64,000 bases of DNA from Arenicola marina (GCA_964019135.1 OZ025248.1:68764119-68828118), one strand, 5' to 3'. Counted from the first letter of the stretch, positions 1-10,689 are shown. Numbers and translations: made by a program. The notes: generated by a model from the letters alone, not told the origin.

Positions 1-594
1 TTATGCTAGGTGTTCGAGCTCGATCCAAGACGTGGTCATGCATCTCCACAATAAAAAAATAAGTGTCTTCTGGATGTGGAAATCGCGACATAATGATGAC
101 ACTAAGATTGAATGAAGCCTTGCATTATACCATGCAATCTTTGTGTCTTCGTTATATCGCGATTTCCACACACAGATGACACCCATTTTATTTTCTTGTA
201 GATATGCGCGAAAACGTCTTGGGATCAAGCGCGAGCGCCCAGTAAAATTGTACGAGGTAAACTGGTAAAACCGGAGAATTTGCCGCTTCCGCCCTGTAGC
301 GGCATCTGTTGACAAAGTTGCCGCTTGTCACTTCGAATGGCTGCGCGCATGTTACGAATGAAATGCGGAATATCGCCGGTATTGTGGACATCAACAGTTC
401 TTTAAAGAAACAAACTATATGTAAATTGATAGTTTAAGGTATGTAGAATTCAAATATAATAAGGATTGGACGTGGTATTTACCCACAAAGTGACACTAGT
501 CCCATTACAGTGGAGGGGTTTCAAATCGCTGAGGATTTGCAGGCTGCACTTCAGGACCCTGGCCGAGCGGTAGCGAGGCCTGGGTTTTTCAGGG
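1..594. other. Upstream non-coding sequence
   Basis: I see no exon, RNA gene or recognisable repeat in this segment. Short open frames on the minus strand have no protein-like composition and no convincing splice sites. Confidence 0.4.
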
Positions 595-927
595 CTAAAC
601 TTACGTTTGTGCTGTGATGTTATCCTTTTTTAAGACACAAACAATATTTCTCCATGCTGACACTCCATTGGCAGCAGACGCTTTGTCGCAAATAGACTAA
701 ATCACAGACAATGAAAGGCTCTATAGTTGCCATGGCATTTTCGTGGCTGGTATAAATATAGAGCATGTATTGTTCAAAGCACGTTCGGCGCCATGGCAAC
801 CATCATTTTATGACGCGTGTTTTAGTATTTTGGCGACAGAGCATTTTCTCCCAATGGCATGTCAACATGGAGAAATATTCTTTGTGTCATAAAAGAGGAT
901 AACATCGCAGTACAAACGTAAGTTTAG
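595..927. mobile_element. Foldback (MITE-like) element with long inverted ends
   Basis: The left end (ctaaacttacgtttgt, from 595) returns as its reverse complement at 912-927. Imperfect complementarity continues inward for about 100 bp on each side: the left arm covers about 595-700 and the right arm about 820-927. The core of about 120 bp has no coding capacity. This structure fits a non-autonomous DNA transposon or foldback element. I could not fix a target-site duplication or a superfamily. Confidence 0.6.
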
Positions 928-1263
928 TATTATTAAAATGGTCTAGTGTTGCTTTCTCATGTCAGTGATTTTGAGTGATCCAGGTAAATTTGCGGAAAAT
1001 ATGGGCTGAAACGTGTGTCTTCGGCATTTATGACTATGACTTTATCTATGTTGGCACAAGTGCCCCCAGGCTAGCCCTGTAACATGCGGCAGTAGGTTTG
1101 TTTTGATTGGAATTTGGTGGACTGATGAATTAGCAAGTAGCGCGTGGGGTCTTCAATCTTTGTGTGTCATAAAAGAGGATAACATTGCAGTACAAACGTA
1201 AGTTTAGTATCATTAAAATGGTCTAGTGTTGCTTTCTCATGTCAGTGATTTTGAGAGTGATCC
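881..1263. repeat. Direct duplication of about 105 bp
   Basis: The segment 881-985 (end of the foldback element plus its right flank) recurs at about 1158-1263 with only a few differences. Because the copy includes flanking sequence outside the inverted end, this is a local segmental duplication and not a second insertion. Confidence 0.7.
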
Positions 1264-1705
1264 CACTCTGTGCACCCCTGTCCGAGGCCATGCCTCAGAC
1301 CTAGCATGGCATCATCCTGCTTGACCTCGTGGCCGGGCCCACCCTTTCCACTATGTATAACCAGCCGCTGGGCTATCTAGCTGCCCTTCCCTACTACACC
1401 TGACCCCTGCCAACCAAGCTACGCCACCTATACTCGTAACCCTGGCAGGGCTACCCCTCCCTACTATGCAGACCCCTGCCAACCCTGCGGCCCCTCCCTA
1501 CTGTGCAAGCCTGCTCTGGATACAGCTTGGTTGTTAGCTCTCTACATTTGGGGCAAAAAAATTGAGGTGAAAAAGCCTGCAGGCGAAAAGTCTAGTTATC
1601 AAATTACATTGCTGCAACTAATACTCACTCAAATACACCTCTTAGTCTTAGTCCACTGACAGCATTTACTGGCTAGGCCGCCAGCTCTTATTATATGAAG
1701 CTGTG
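1264..1705. other. Non-coding spacer with a partial C-rich duplication
   Basis: The part at about 1380-1510 carries two similar C-rich stretches containing gacccctgccaacc. The rest looks like ordinary non-coding sequence. Confidence 0.35.
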
Positions 1706-1862
1706 TAACATCACAGATCACTCTCCCAGCAGATATAACTTATTTGCTATGGAGTGGAACTATGTCACCAGCAAAGAAGCAGAACCAGCTAATCAACAAT
1801 CTTGGGTATTTCCCTTAATAAGGAATAAGCCACATCTGCCAGGAGAGTGATCTGTGATGTAA
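1706..1862. repeat. Inverted repeat (hairpin) with arms of about 30 bp
   Basis: The arm at about 1706-1735 (gtaacatcacagatcactct and on) is reverse complementary to about 1833-1862, with a loop of about 97 bp. It lies about 330 bp upstream of the first recognised exon of the transferase gene. It may be the core of a small foldback element. Confidence 0.65.
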
Positions 1863-2187
1863 CTCTGAGGCAACATGCAGAACAGCTTTGAACTATGCTT
1901 TGACCACTTTGGCTGAGCATAGCAGAGCACATTGGATAATAGCAGGATGCCATACCTACTGGGCTATGCATGGTGACATCTTTTGGGTTTGGAACTGGCT
2001 GTAATATAGAAAGTAAATCCGTGGTAACACAGGCACTGCCGTTCTGTGGATGGGGGGATGGGGACAGGTAAGGAATAATCACATACCATATTAAAATGAT
2101 TAAAAACTATCCAAATAATATGTTGTAGCATAGTTTATTTCATTGTATATCTTGAGAAATTTATATTCTTTTTTTGGGGTATTTCAG

Positions 2188-2244
2188 GAATTATGACTGC
2201 GACTTGATGATTGCATCACAGACTGCCTCTCCCTGCCATCTGGA
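2188..2244 (+). other. 5' UTR part of the first recognised transferase exon
   Basis: A good acceptor (gggtatttcag, ending 2187) precedes this exon, so at least one non-coding exon must lie further upstream. It contains one short out-of-frame upstream reading frame (an ATG at about 2193 followed by three codons and a stop), which could dampen translation. Confidence 0.5.
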
Positions 2245-2467
2245 ATGAAATTTACTCGGATAAGATCCTTACGTGTTGAAAGGAAAAAAATTGGAAAGGC
2301 ATCACTATGCACACTGCTCACTGTCGCATTTACAGTTTTATATATTTGCGTTTTTGCCAAATATGCACTTTTTCAAGTGGAATTTCTTGACAGTAACCAT
2401 CTGGCGGATGAACCACACTCTAGTACAGTATTAGGTGGAATATGTGCCAAATACCCATCAACTCTCA
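2245..2467 (+). CDS. Transferase exon: cytosolic tail, membrane anchor, stem
   Basis: It encodes residues 1-74 plus one base. A basic stretch (RVERKKIGK) precedes the hydrophobic anchor, as expected of a type II Golgi protein. The donor is ctca|gtaagt. The start ATG has purine at -3 and opens the only frame that joins in phase to the next exon. Confidence 0.85.
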
Positions 2468-5400
2468 GTAAGTTCATTGATTGCTGTTGGTGAAATTGAT
2501 GACTTTTTGGTTTGGTTTATATAGGACATCTTTAACCTGGCCAGGAGGCCTTTGTAATTGATATCCCAAAAGACGTATCATATCACCCGTACAAGCACTA
2601 AACTTTTTTTGTTATTATTAATAACTTTAATGTTTTATTAATTCAGGCTTCAAGACAAAAAGATTATTTAGCAACACCATGATATACTAGACCGGTAATA
2701 TGCCGCCAGTGGTTGCACTGTCCTCACCTGCCGTTACGTTGCAGTAGGGGTGTCCGCCGTGGCTATTGGCCTGGATCCTCCCACTATAGCGGAGGTGGAG
2801 CGGGCCAACCCCACTGTGGAGGCTGGCGGTACGTGGCGCCCCAGTCACTGCCAGGCTCGCCAGAAGCTGGCCATCATCATTCCGTATCGGGACCGCTGGG
2901 GTCACCTCCGGTCACTGCTCATGAACCTCCACCCATATCTCCAGCGGCAGCAGATACACTATGGCATCTACGTGGTAGAACAGGTAACACGTTGTAACGG
3001 CATCCCGGTAGCCCGTCACAGGATCCATGACCTTCCCGAGCTGTTTAACTCAGCTGAACGCTTCCATTGAGCTGTTCGCGCCATCGAGCCGATCGCCTCA
3101 TTGAGCTGATCGCCTCATTGAGCTGATCGCCTCATCGAGCTGATCGCTTCATGCAGCTGATCGCCTCATTTAGTTGATCGCCTCATTGAGCTGATCGCCT
3201 CATTGAGCTGATCGCTCCATTGAGCTGATCGCCTCACGGAGCTGATCGCCTCATTGAGCTGATCGCCTCATTGAGCTGATCGCCTCATTGAGCTGATCGC
3301 CTCATTGAGCTGATCGCCTCATTGAGCTGATCGCCTCATTGAGCTGATCGCCTCATTGAGCTGATCGCCTCATTGAGCTGATCGCCTCATTGAGCTGATC
3401 GCCTCATTTAGCTGATCGCCTCATTGAGCTGATCGCCTCATTGAGATGATCGCCTCATGCAGCTGATCGCCTCATTGAGCTGATCGCCTCATTGAGCTGA
3501 TCGCCTCATTGAGCTGATCGCCTCATTGAGCTGATCGCCTCATTTAGCTGATCGCCTCATTGAGCTGATCGCCTCATTGAGATGATCGCCTCATGCAGCT
3601 GATCGCCTCATTGAGCTGATCGCCTCATTGAGCTGATCGCCTAATTGAGCTGATCGCCTCATTGAGCTGATCGCCTCATTGAGCTGATCGCTTCATGCAG
3701 CTGATCGCTTCATTGAGATGATCGCCTCATTGAACTGATCGCCTCGCGGAGCTGATCGCCTCATTGAGCTGATCGCCTCATTGAGCTGATCACCTCATTA
3801 AGCTGATCGCCTCTTTGAGCTGATCATCTCTTTGAGCTGATTACCTCATTAAGCTGATCGCCTCATTGAGCTGATCGCCTCATTGAGCTGATCGCCTCAT
3901 TAAGCTGATCGCCTCATTGAGCTGATCGCCTCTTTGAGCTGATCGCCTCATTGAGCTGTTCACCTCTTTGAGCTGATCGCCTCATTGAGCTGATCACCTC
4001 TTTGAGCTGATCGCCTCATTGAGCTGATCACCTCTTTGAGCTGATCGCCTCATTGAGCTGATCGCCTCATTGAGCTGATCACCTCTTTGAGCTGATCGCC
4101 TCATTGAGCTGATCGCCTCATTGAGATGATCGCCTCATTGAGCTGATTGCCTCATTGAGCTGATCGCCTCATTGAGCTGATCGCCTCATTGAGCTGATCG
4201 CCTCATTGAGCTGATCGCTTCATTGAGCTGTTCATGTAATACATTATTATTCACGAAATGAACATTACTGGCTTTATGAAAGTCGATTTCAGCTGGAAAT
4301 CTGGGTCTTTTTAACACAGGCTTTCGACGAGTTGTTCAACAAAGGTCGTATCATGAACATCGCCTTCAAGGAGGCTCTGCGGGATGGTGGCTGGGACTGC
4401 TTCATCTTCCACGACATCGACATGGTTCCTCAGCACGACCACAACCTCTACCAGTGTGACTCACAGCCCAGGCACCTCTCTCCTGCCCTGGATGAGATGA
4501 GATACACGTGAGTAACATACACAGAGGGCAACCTCTACCAGTGTGACTCACAGCCCAGGCACCTCCCCCCCCCCTCCCCCGCCCTGGATGAAATGAGATA
4601 CACGTGAGTAACACACACAGAGGACAACCTCTACCAGTGTGACTCACAGCCCTGACACCTCCCCCCCCACTCCCCCGCCCTGGATGAAATGAGATACACG
4701 TGAGTAACATACACAGAGGAATACCTCTACCAGTGTGACTCACAGCCCTGACACCTCCCCCCCCCCCCCCCCCGCCCTGGATGATATGAGATATGTTATG
4801 ACTTATGGCTTAATATGGCTATTGTTTCAGGTTGATGTACAGTACGTTGGTGGGCGGTGTGCTGGCGCTGTCCAGGGACCAGGTACAGCGCGTCAACGGA
4901 TACTCCAACCTGTACTGGGGGTGGGGGTCTGAAGACGACGACATGTCAATGAGGTGAGATGGAGCACCATGTGTGTCTTGTCTCAGGACGATCTCCCGCA
5001 GTGTGTGTATGGGGGGTGATTTCAATTGCAGAATGCGCCTCTGGCGTGTGTAGTGTCAAACTCCCGTGTGTGTCCTGCTTTCAGAATCCGGTCTGCGGGC
5101 TTCAGCATTACGAGACCTCCGAGCGCAATTGGTCGCTACAAGATGATCAGACACACCAAAAGGATTGGCGAGTTCACCAGGGACAGGTAACAGCTCTTAA
5201 AACACCGCTTTTAAACAGTTGGAGCTCTGTCATTATGGTTTATTTCTTCGTTGTAAATTATGGGAGATTACTTTACGTATCTGTACTGTAGTAATTCCTG
5301 GAACGTGCTTTCTACGTATCCGTACTGTAGTAATTCCTGGAACGTGCTTTCTACGTATCTGTAGTAATTCCTGGAAAGTATTTTCTACGTTTCTACAGTT

Positions 5401-5706
5401 TTTACCAGATACTGGTGTTACGTTTCTGTTATCATTACAGGAAAGAGGTTCAGTTTGCGGGATTCTCAAAACTCTGTCAACTGCTTTGTCTTGTCCGCCT
5501 CCAGAATCACGCTGTTTGCGGACTGGACGCGGTGGCCCCGGGACGGGATCAACTCCCTGGATGAGCTGGGTTACACCGTGCTGGCCATGACCAAGCAGCC
5601 CCTCTACACTAACATCACTGTGGACATCGGAGCCCGACCCGCCGTGTCCCCCAAGTCACTCCACCAGGAACTCAACGCCTGGGCCTTCTTCCTGCTCAAC
5701 GTGTGA
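2245..5706 (+). CDS. Beta-1,4-galactosyltransferase-family enzyme, probably a beta-1,4-GalNAc transferase (six exons, 358 aa)
   Basis: Coding exons are 2245-2467, 2745-2983, 4320-4507, 4831-4953, 5085-5186 and 5505-5706. All introns are GT-AG and the phases agree (1, 0, 2, 2, 2), giving 1077 nt and a 358-residue protein, a usual length for the family. It is a type II Golgi membrane protein: short cytosolic tail, membrane anchor at about residues 19-37, stem, catalytic domain. Family hallmarks are WRPSHC with AIIIPYRDR, QRQQIHYGIYVVEQ, the DXD-type metal site DID (186-188), WGWGSEDDD (246-254), metal-ligand motif MIRH (278-281) and PLYTNITVDIG near the C terminus. Residue 223, which aligns with Tyr289 of B4GALT1, is Leu; this exchange is known to open the site to UDP-GalNAc, and invertebrate beta4-GalNAc transferases carry Ile or Leu there. 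It is therefore most likely a LacdiNAc synthase acting on GlcNAc-ended glycans. No coding defect was seen. Confidence 0.9.
2745..2983 (+). CDS. Transferase exon: start of catalytic domain
   Basis: The acceptor is ttgcag (ending 2744); an in-phase alternative three bases downstream would alter only the junction residues. It encodes PPTIAEVERANPTVEAGG, the conserved Cys of WRPSHC and the nucleotide-sugar strand AIIIPYRDR. It ends in phase 0 at VVEQ with donor cag|gtaaca. Confidence 0.92.
2984..4319 (+). other. Transferase intron 2, mostly minisatellite
   Basis: Of the 1336 bases, about 1170 are a 17-bp tandem array. The remainder is unique flank on each side of that array. Confidence 0.8.
3064..4232. 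repeat. 17-bp minisatellite (about 69 copies)
   Basis: The unit is tgatcgcctcattgagc, with variants such as tttagc, tgcagc and cacctc. It fills intron 2 of the transferase gene. The unit has no match to the flanking exon ends. Confidence 0.95.
4320..4507 (+). CDS. Transferase exon: DXD metal-binding segment
   Basis: It encodes AFDELFNKGRIMNIAFKEAL, then CFIFHDIDMVP with the DID metal site, then DHNLYQC and QPRHL. The acceptor is taacacag; the donor ac|gtgagt leaves phase 2. Its last 66 bases and its donor are repeated three times in the following intron. Confidence 0.92.
4442..4800 (+). repeat. Tandem copies of the exon 3 end with its 5' splice site
   Basis: Four units of 87-96 bp start at about 4442 (the real exon end), 4529, 4625 and 4721. 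Each has the coding-like stretch from cctctaccagtgtgactcac to the Asp-Glu-Met-Arg-Tyr codons. Units 2 and 3 keep an exact gtgagtaac donor (GT at 4604 and 4700). Unit 4 has lost it. C runs of variable length explain the size differences. Use of a later donor would retain 96 or 192 nt and meet a stop codon immediately after the normal junction. Confidence 0.9.
4831..4953 (+). CDS. Transferase exon: GGV and WGWGSEDDD motifs
   Basis: The acceptor is attgtttcag. It encodes TLMYSTLVGGVLALS, where Leu223 replaces the donor-selecting Tyr of B4GALT1, followed by RVNGYSNLYWGWGSEDDD, the acceptor and base-binding loop of the family. The donor gag|gtgaga leaves phase 2. Confidence 0.93.
5085..5186 (+). 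CDS. Transferase exon: MIRH metal-ligand segment
   Basis: It encodes IRSAGFSITRPPSAIGRYKM and IRHTKRIGEFTRD. Met278 and His281 align with the Mn2+ ligands Met344 and His347 of B4GALT1. The acceptor is tgctttcag and the donor is cag|gtaaca. Confidence 0.92.
5272..5390. repeat. About 38-bp tandem repeat, three copies, in intron 5
   Basis: The unit contains gtagtaattcctggaacgtg and tttctacgtatc. It is short and shows no overlap with exon sequence. Confidence 0.75.
5505..5706 (+). CDS. Transferase terminal exon
   Basis: The acceptor is gcctccag. It encodes ITLFADWTRWPRDGINSLDE, then the conserved PLYTNITVDIG and a tail ending FFLLNV before TGA. The exon completes the split Arg292 codon and supplies 66 residues and the stop. 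Confidence 0.92.
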
Positions 5707-5708
5707 TA

Positions 5709-6155
5709 ACGTGACAGCGCGACCACGTGACAGCGCGACGATGTGACAGCGGGACCACGTGACAGCGGGACCACGTGACAGCGCGACGACGTGACAGCGG
5801 GTCTACGTGACAGCGGGTCCACGAGAAGCGGGACAACGTGACCGCGGAACCACGTGACCGCGAGACCACGTGACCGCGACTGCGTGACAGCCTGAGTGTA
5901 CGTTGCAACTCGACGACGTGAAAGCCTGAGTGCACGGGACGGCCTGAGTTCACGTACACTCACGTGTACTCACAGTACTCAGAGTGGTGTGTACGCACTG
6001 TACACATAGTGATGTGTACTCACAGTGTACTCATAGTGGTGTGTACTCACATTGTACTCAGTGATGTGTACTCACTGTACTCAGAGTGGTGTGTACTCAC
6101 TGTGTACTCACAGTGTATTCAGAGTGGTGTGTACTCACAGTGTGTACTCACATGT
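5709..6155. repeat. Two minisatellites in the transferase 3' UTR
   Basis: The part at 5709-5955 is a roughly 16-bp repeat of the form gtgacagcgggaccac, starting three bases after the stop codon and rich in CACGTG palindromes. The part at about 5950-6155 is a separate repeat of the form gtgtactcacagtgtactca. Both would be transcribed in the 3' UTR. Confidence 0.85.
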
Positions 6156-6634
6156 ATTTCAAACATATGGTCTTATGTTTCTTTATTTTTGCTATTGCGG
6201 TTGTTTGTATCTGTAATGTGTGTCGGTTTAGCGGCCATTTACGCGAAGGCGGCAGACCGCGGAATGTGTTCATCGCAGGGTCTGGCGTGGCTTGCCGGCT
6301 TGTATCTCCTGTGTACACCAGCAATACACCCGTCTCACCAGATACATCAAGAAGCAAATACTCAGATACTTTACTTTAGTATACATCACCTGATCTCTAT
6401 TCTCGCCCTCACAATGCTATAGTGACTGAGTCGTTCCCGAGAAGTGAGTTAAGGCTATTTTGAGGAAGGAAACGCAATTTTTCAGTCGATATATATTTAA
6501 AAAGGACTTCTATCTGTAAAGTGGAGTTATATCTGTAACGTGTATCTTTTTGTGTTTATTACATTTGCGCTCCTCAGCTCAAACTTAGTGGCATTGCCCA
6601 TTCTGTGTATGACTCATTTGTATCTTGTCCGGAA

Positions 6635-6640
6635 AATAAA
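6635..6640 (+). terminator. Polyadenylation signal of the transferase gene
   Basis: AATAAA lies about 930 bases after the stop codon, followed by a T-rich stretch (gtctttcgtttcttc). It is the first good signal downstream on this strand. Confidence 0.6.
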
Positions 6641-6736
6641 GTCTTTCGTTTCTTCATGTGGATAATTCATCCCTTGTGCTAAAAGTGGCGATTCGAAATG
6701 CTGTGTAGCTGCTTCTTGTGCAATCTTGGTTTCATT

Positions 6737-6925
6737 TGTAGGGGGCGTGGTTCGCGACCCGCTGTGGCCATGTCTGTGTCGTCGCAGGATAAAGATCCTA
6801 TGTCCTTGTTCGCAAAGAGTAGGGGGTTACCCACGGGGACATGGCTCCACTCTCCTTTCCTTCTCCCATTGACGCGATATGACCAGAATTGGTTAAAGCG
6901 TCCAGAATATACAACCAAAATCAAT
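6737..6925 (+). mobile_element. 5'-truncated copy of a tRNA-derived SINE
   Basis: It is closely similar to the reverse complement of 57287-57450. Shared blocks include the B-box-like ggttcgcg, ctgtggccatgtctgtg, gtagggggttaccc and ctcccattgacgcgatatga. The tRNA-like front half present at 57.5 kb is missing here. The 3' end is at aatatacaacc. Confidence 0.75.
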
Positions 6926-6944
6926 TGTAGGGGGCCTCGTGTGT

Positions 6945-7890
6945 TTAGTGGGTAACGCACTAGACCGCTGATCAATGGTCCTGGGGGCCTCCCTGGTGTA
7001 GTGGATAGCGCACTAGACTGCAGATAAATAGTTCCTAGAGGCCTCCCTGGTGTAGTGGTTAGCGCACTAGACCACAGATCAATAGGTCCTGGGGGCCTCC
7101 CTGGTGTAGTGGTTAGCGCATTAGACCGCAAATCAATAGGTCCTGGGGGCCTCCCTGGTGTAGTGGTTAGCGCACTAGACCGCAGATCAATAGGTCCTGG
7201 GGGCCTCCCTGGTGTAGTGGTTAGCGCATTAGACCGCAAATCAATAGGTCCTGGGGGCCTCCCTGGTGTAGTGGGGGGGGGGCCTCCCTGGTGTAGTGGT
7301 TAGCGCACTAGACCGCAGATCAATAGGTCCTGGGTTCGAATCCGGGCTCGGGCACCTAATCTGGGGCATGTTTCATTCCTTCATCCTTCATCGTCTCGGC
7401 AGGTTCCTTGGCCCAATTTAGCCTGTATGTGCACAAAAGTGGCCTAAAACACCAACATTCCATTCCCTGGTGTAGTGGTTAGCGCACTAGACCACAGATC
7501 AATAGGTCTTGGGAACCTCCCTGGTGTAGTGGTTAGCGCATTAGACCGCAAATCAATAGGTCCTGGGGGCCTTCCTGGTGTAGTGGTTAGCGCACTAGAC
7601 CGCAGATCAATCGGTCCTGGGGGCCTCCCTGGTGTAGTGGTTAGCACACTAGACCGCAGATCAATAGGTCCTGGGGGCCTCCCTGGTGTAGTGGTTAGCG
7701 TACTAGACCGCAGATCAATAGGTCGTGGGGGCCTCCCTGGTGTAGTGGTTAGCGTACTAGACCGCAGATCAATAGGTCCTGGGGGCCTCTCTGGTGTAGT
7801 GGTTAGCGCACTAGACCGCAGATCAATAGGTCTTGGGGGCCTCCCTGGTGTACTGGTTAGCGCACTAGACCGCAAATTAATCGGTCCTGG
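6945..7890 (+). repeat. 54-bp array built from half of a tRNA-like sequence (about 15 copies)
   Basis: The unit contains the pol III A-box-like tggtgtagtggttagcgc, then ctagaccgcagatcaatag and gtcctgggggcc. The B box is absent from all units except the one that runs into the full SINE at 7283. Because 54 is a multiple of three, the array gives long meaningless open frames on both strands. Confidence 0.9.
7283..7466 (+). mobile_element. tRNA-derived SINE embedded in the array
   Basis: A complete tRNA-like head has the A box tggtgtagtgg, then ctagaccgcagatcaatagg and the B box ggttcgaatcc (7333-7343). A non-tRNA body follows (tttcattccttcatccttca to aaaacaccaacattcc). The head resembles tRNA-Glu at its 5' end (tccctggtg), but its two ends would not pair as an acceptor stem, so it is not a functional tRNA gene. 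Confidence 0.75.
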
Positions 7891-8290
7891 TCTTGGGGCA
7901 GTGTGGGACTGGAATGGCTGTCATAGGGGCGATGGTTGGAATAAAGCCTGTCGGTAAGCCGGCGTTGTGCTGTATTCCTTCCTTCCCAAGTGTTTGCTCA
8001 CAGTGTGGCACGAGACTTCAGCAACCACCCCCGCCCCACCTCACCCCACCCCTCAATCCCTCCTCACAGAATCCGTTTCGTTGAGTTACAGCCTGTCACA
8101 GTCATAATGCAATCATCCAAGATTTCTGCGTAACTTGCCAACTAGTCTAAAACCTGGTCAGTAACTGGTGGGAACAGTATGTTATGTAAGGAGAAGGGTT
8201 GGAGAGGGGATCCTTTTAGAACGCGAAAGCAGAACAACTATGATTAGAATACAAGGTGATGGTTGTATTGTGGGTTTCCCGGCTGAACTG
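7891..8290. other. Spacer, nothing recognised
   Basis: Unique sequence with no coding, RNA or repeat signal that I can support. Confidence 0.4.
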
Positions 8291-8810
8291 TAAAGGTGGT
8301 GTTAAAAGAGATGGTAAGGAAGTGTGAAGGTAGTGGTGAGGAAAGTTCTAACAAACTGTGAAGGTGGTGGTAAGGAACTATGAAGATGGTGGTAATTATA
8401 ACCATATGTATGTGGTGGTAAGGAAGGTTTTAACAAGCTGTACATGTGGTGGTAAGGGAGGTGGTGGTAAGGAACTATAAAGTTGGTGGTAAGGAAGGCG
8501 ATAATTAACTGTGGGTGGGGGACTGTAAATGTGGTGTTCAGGAACTGTAAAGGTGGTGGTAAGGAAGGCTTTAACAAGCTGTACATGAGGTACAGGTGGT
8601 GGCAAGGAACTGGAAAGGTGGTGGTAAGGAAGGCTGTAACAAGCTGTACATGTGGTACAGGTGGTGGTAAGGAAGGCGGTAAAGAACTGTGGGTCAGGGA
8701 CTGTGAATGTGGTGGTAAGGAATGTGATAAGGAACTATACAGGTGGTAGTAAGGAAGGTGGTGGTAAGTAGGGTTCTAACAATATGCACGTGGTGGTAAG
8801 GAAGGGGATG
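8291..8810. repeat. Irregular G-rich minisatellite
   Basis: Units of about 25-40 bp are built on aaggtggtggtaaggaactg and gctgtacatg. Divergence between units is high, suggesting an older array than its neighbours. Confidence 0.8.
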
Positions 8811-9204
8811 AAGACTGTTGAAGTGTCAGTCTGTTTACCGCCACCCCAGGCCCATGGAAGAGTTTTTCGTTGTGTTAGTAAAACGCGAAATTTCGTGTTG
8901 TTCAATTATTTATTTTCTTGACGTTGAACGGGGAGTTTGCGTGACCGGACGATATAACTTGACGCACGGCTGACATTTCGTGTTTGGCCAGTGGACGTCG
9001 CAAGACAGAAACATACGGCAAGCTATACCTTGCAAGCATGCTACCTGGTCTCTCTTTGCTGCTTGGTTTGCATAATGTCTAATGCAACTATTATATGGCT
9101 GGAATACGAAATGTCGCTTAATTTGTTAACGGCACTGTTTTGTAGTTTTTCGTTCATATGAGCATTTAAATTCTTGATGCATATCAATTCAAGTAGATAT
9201 ATCG
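8811..9204. other. Spacer, nothing recognised
   Basis: A+T-rich unique sequence without a protein-like frame. Confidence 0.4.
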
Positions 9205-10290
9205 TGTTTTCAGACATTAGTGTATTCAGCAGATACAAACTATAGTGTATTCATCAGATACAGACTAGTGTATTCAGCAGTTAGACATTAGTGTATTCAG
9301 CAGTTAGACATTAGTGTATTCAGCAGTTAGCCATTAGTGTATTCAGCAGATAGACATTAGTGTAATCAGCAGATAGACATTAGTAAATTCAGCAGTTTAA
9401 ACATTAGTTTATTCAGCAGTTAGACTTTAGTGTATTCAGCAGTTATACATTAGTGTATTCAGCAGATAGACATTAGTGTATTCAGCAGAGGGCCATTAGT
9501 GTATTCAGTAGATAGACATTAGTGCATTCAGCAGATAGAAATTAGTGTATTCAGCAGATAGAGGTTAGTGTATTCAGCAGATAAACATTAGTGTATTCAG
9601 CAGATAGACGTTATTGTATTCAGCAGACAAACATTAGTGTATTCAGCAGATAGACGTTATTGTATTCAGCAGATAGAAATTAGTGTATTCAGCAGATAGA
9701 GGTTAGTGTATTCAGCAGATAAACATTAGTGTATTCAGCAGATATACGTTATTGTATTCAGCAGCTAGACATTAGTGTATTCACCAGATATACGTTATAT
9801 TATTCAGCAGATAGACATTAGTGTATTTAGCAGTTATACATTAGTGTATTCAGCAGTTAGACTTTAGTGTATTTAGCAGTTATACATTAGTGTATTCAGC
9901 AGATAAACATTAGTGTATTCAGCAGAGGGCCATTAGTGTATTCAGCAGTTAGCCATTAGTGTAATCAGCAGATAGACATTAGTAAATTCACCAGTTAGAC
10001 ATTAGTGTATTCAGCAGTTAGACTTTAGTGTATTCACCAGATAGACGTTAGTGTATTCACCAGATAGACATTAGTGTACTCAGCAGATAGACATTAGTGT
10101 ATTCACCAGATAGACATTAGTGTATTCAGCAGATAGACATTAGTGTATTCACCAGATAGACATTAGTGTATTCACCAGATAGACGTTACTGTATTCAGCA
10201 GTTAGACTTTAGTTTATTCACCAGATAGACATTAGTGTACTCAGCAGATAGACATTAGTGTACTCACCAGATAGACATTAGTGTATTCGA
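9205..10290. repeat. 23-bp minisatellite (about 47 copies)
   Basis: The unit is agacattagtgtattcagca plus gat. Variants (cagtt, accag, gtactc) are intermixed along the array. Confidence 0.93.
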
Positions 10291-10689
10291 TAGTTAAAGA
10301 GGCGGGTTTTCGGTAGTTAGACAGAGGTATCAATCAGTTGGACAGAACGATTGGTCTGAAGTATTTGGTGGACGCTGTGCTTGAGTCCGTTAAGTGATCC
10401 ATGAGACTGCCAGAACCGGACCGGCGGTGTATGACACTCATACCTGTTATCATTGCTTGCTTCCATTGTCTCCACACCCTTCCACAGTGAATACCTCTGT
10501 ATATCGGTCATAACATATTGGCAATTGTGCAATGTTTATTGTCTTCTCCATCACATGGTACCTACACCTTTGGCAAGGACCAGATCTGTTGAGGACTTAC
10601 CCCGGCACGTGGCTCGGCGGGCGGACTGCAGAGCGGGGCGATGACCTGGCCAGGGACTGTAGTGATGAATAGGGTATAGAGGGGGGTGT
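10291..10689. other. Spacer, nothing recognised
   Basis: Unique sequence. Short frames on both strands lack family features. Confidence 0.4.

Noticed and set aside
7283-7352. Functional tRNA gene
   Set aside because: A and B boxes are present but the acceptor stem cannot pair, and the sequence continues into a SINE body.
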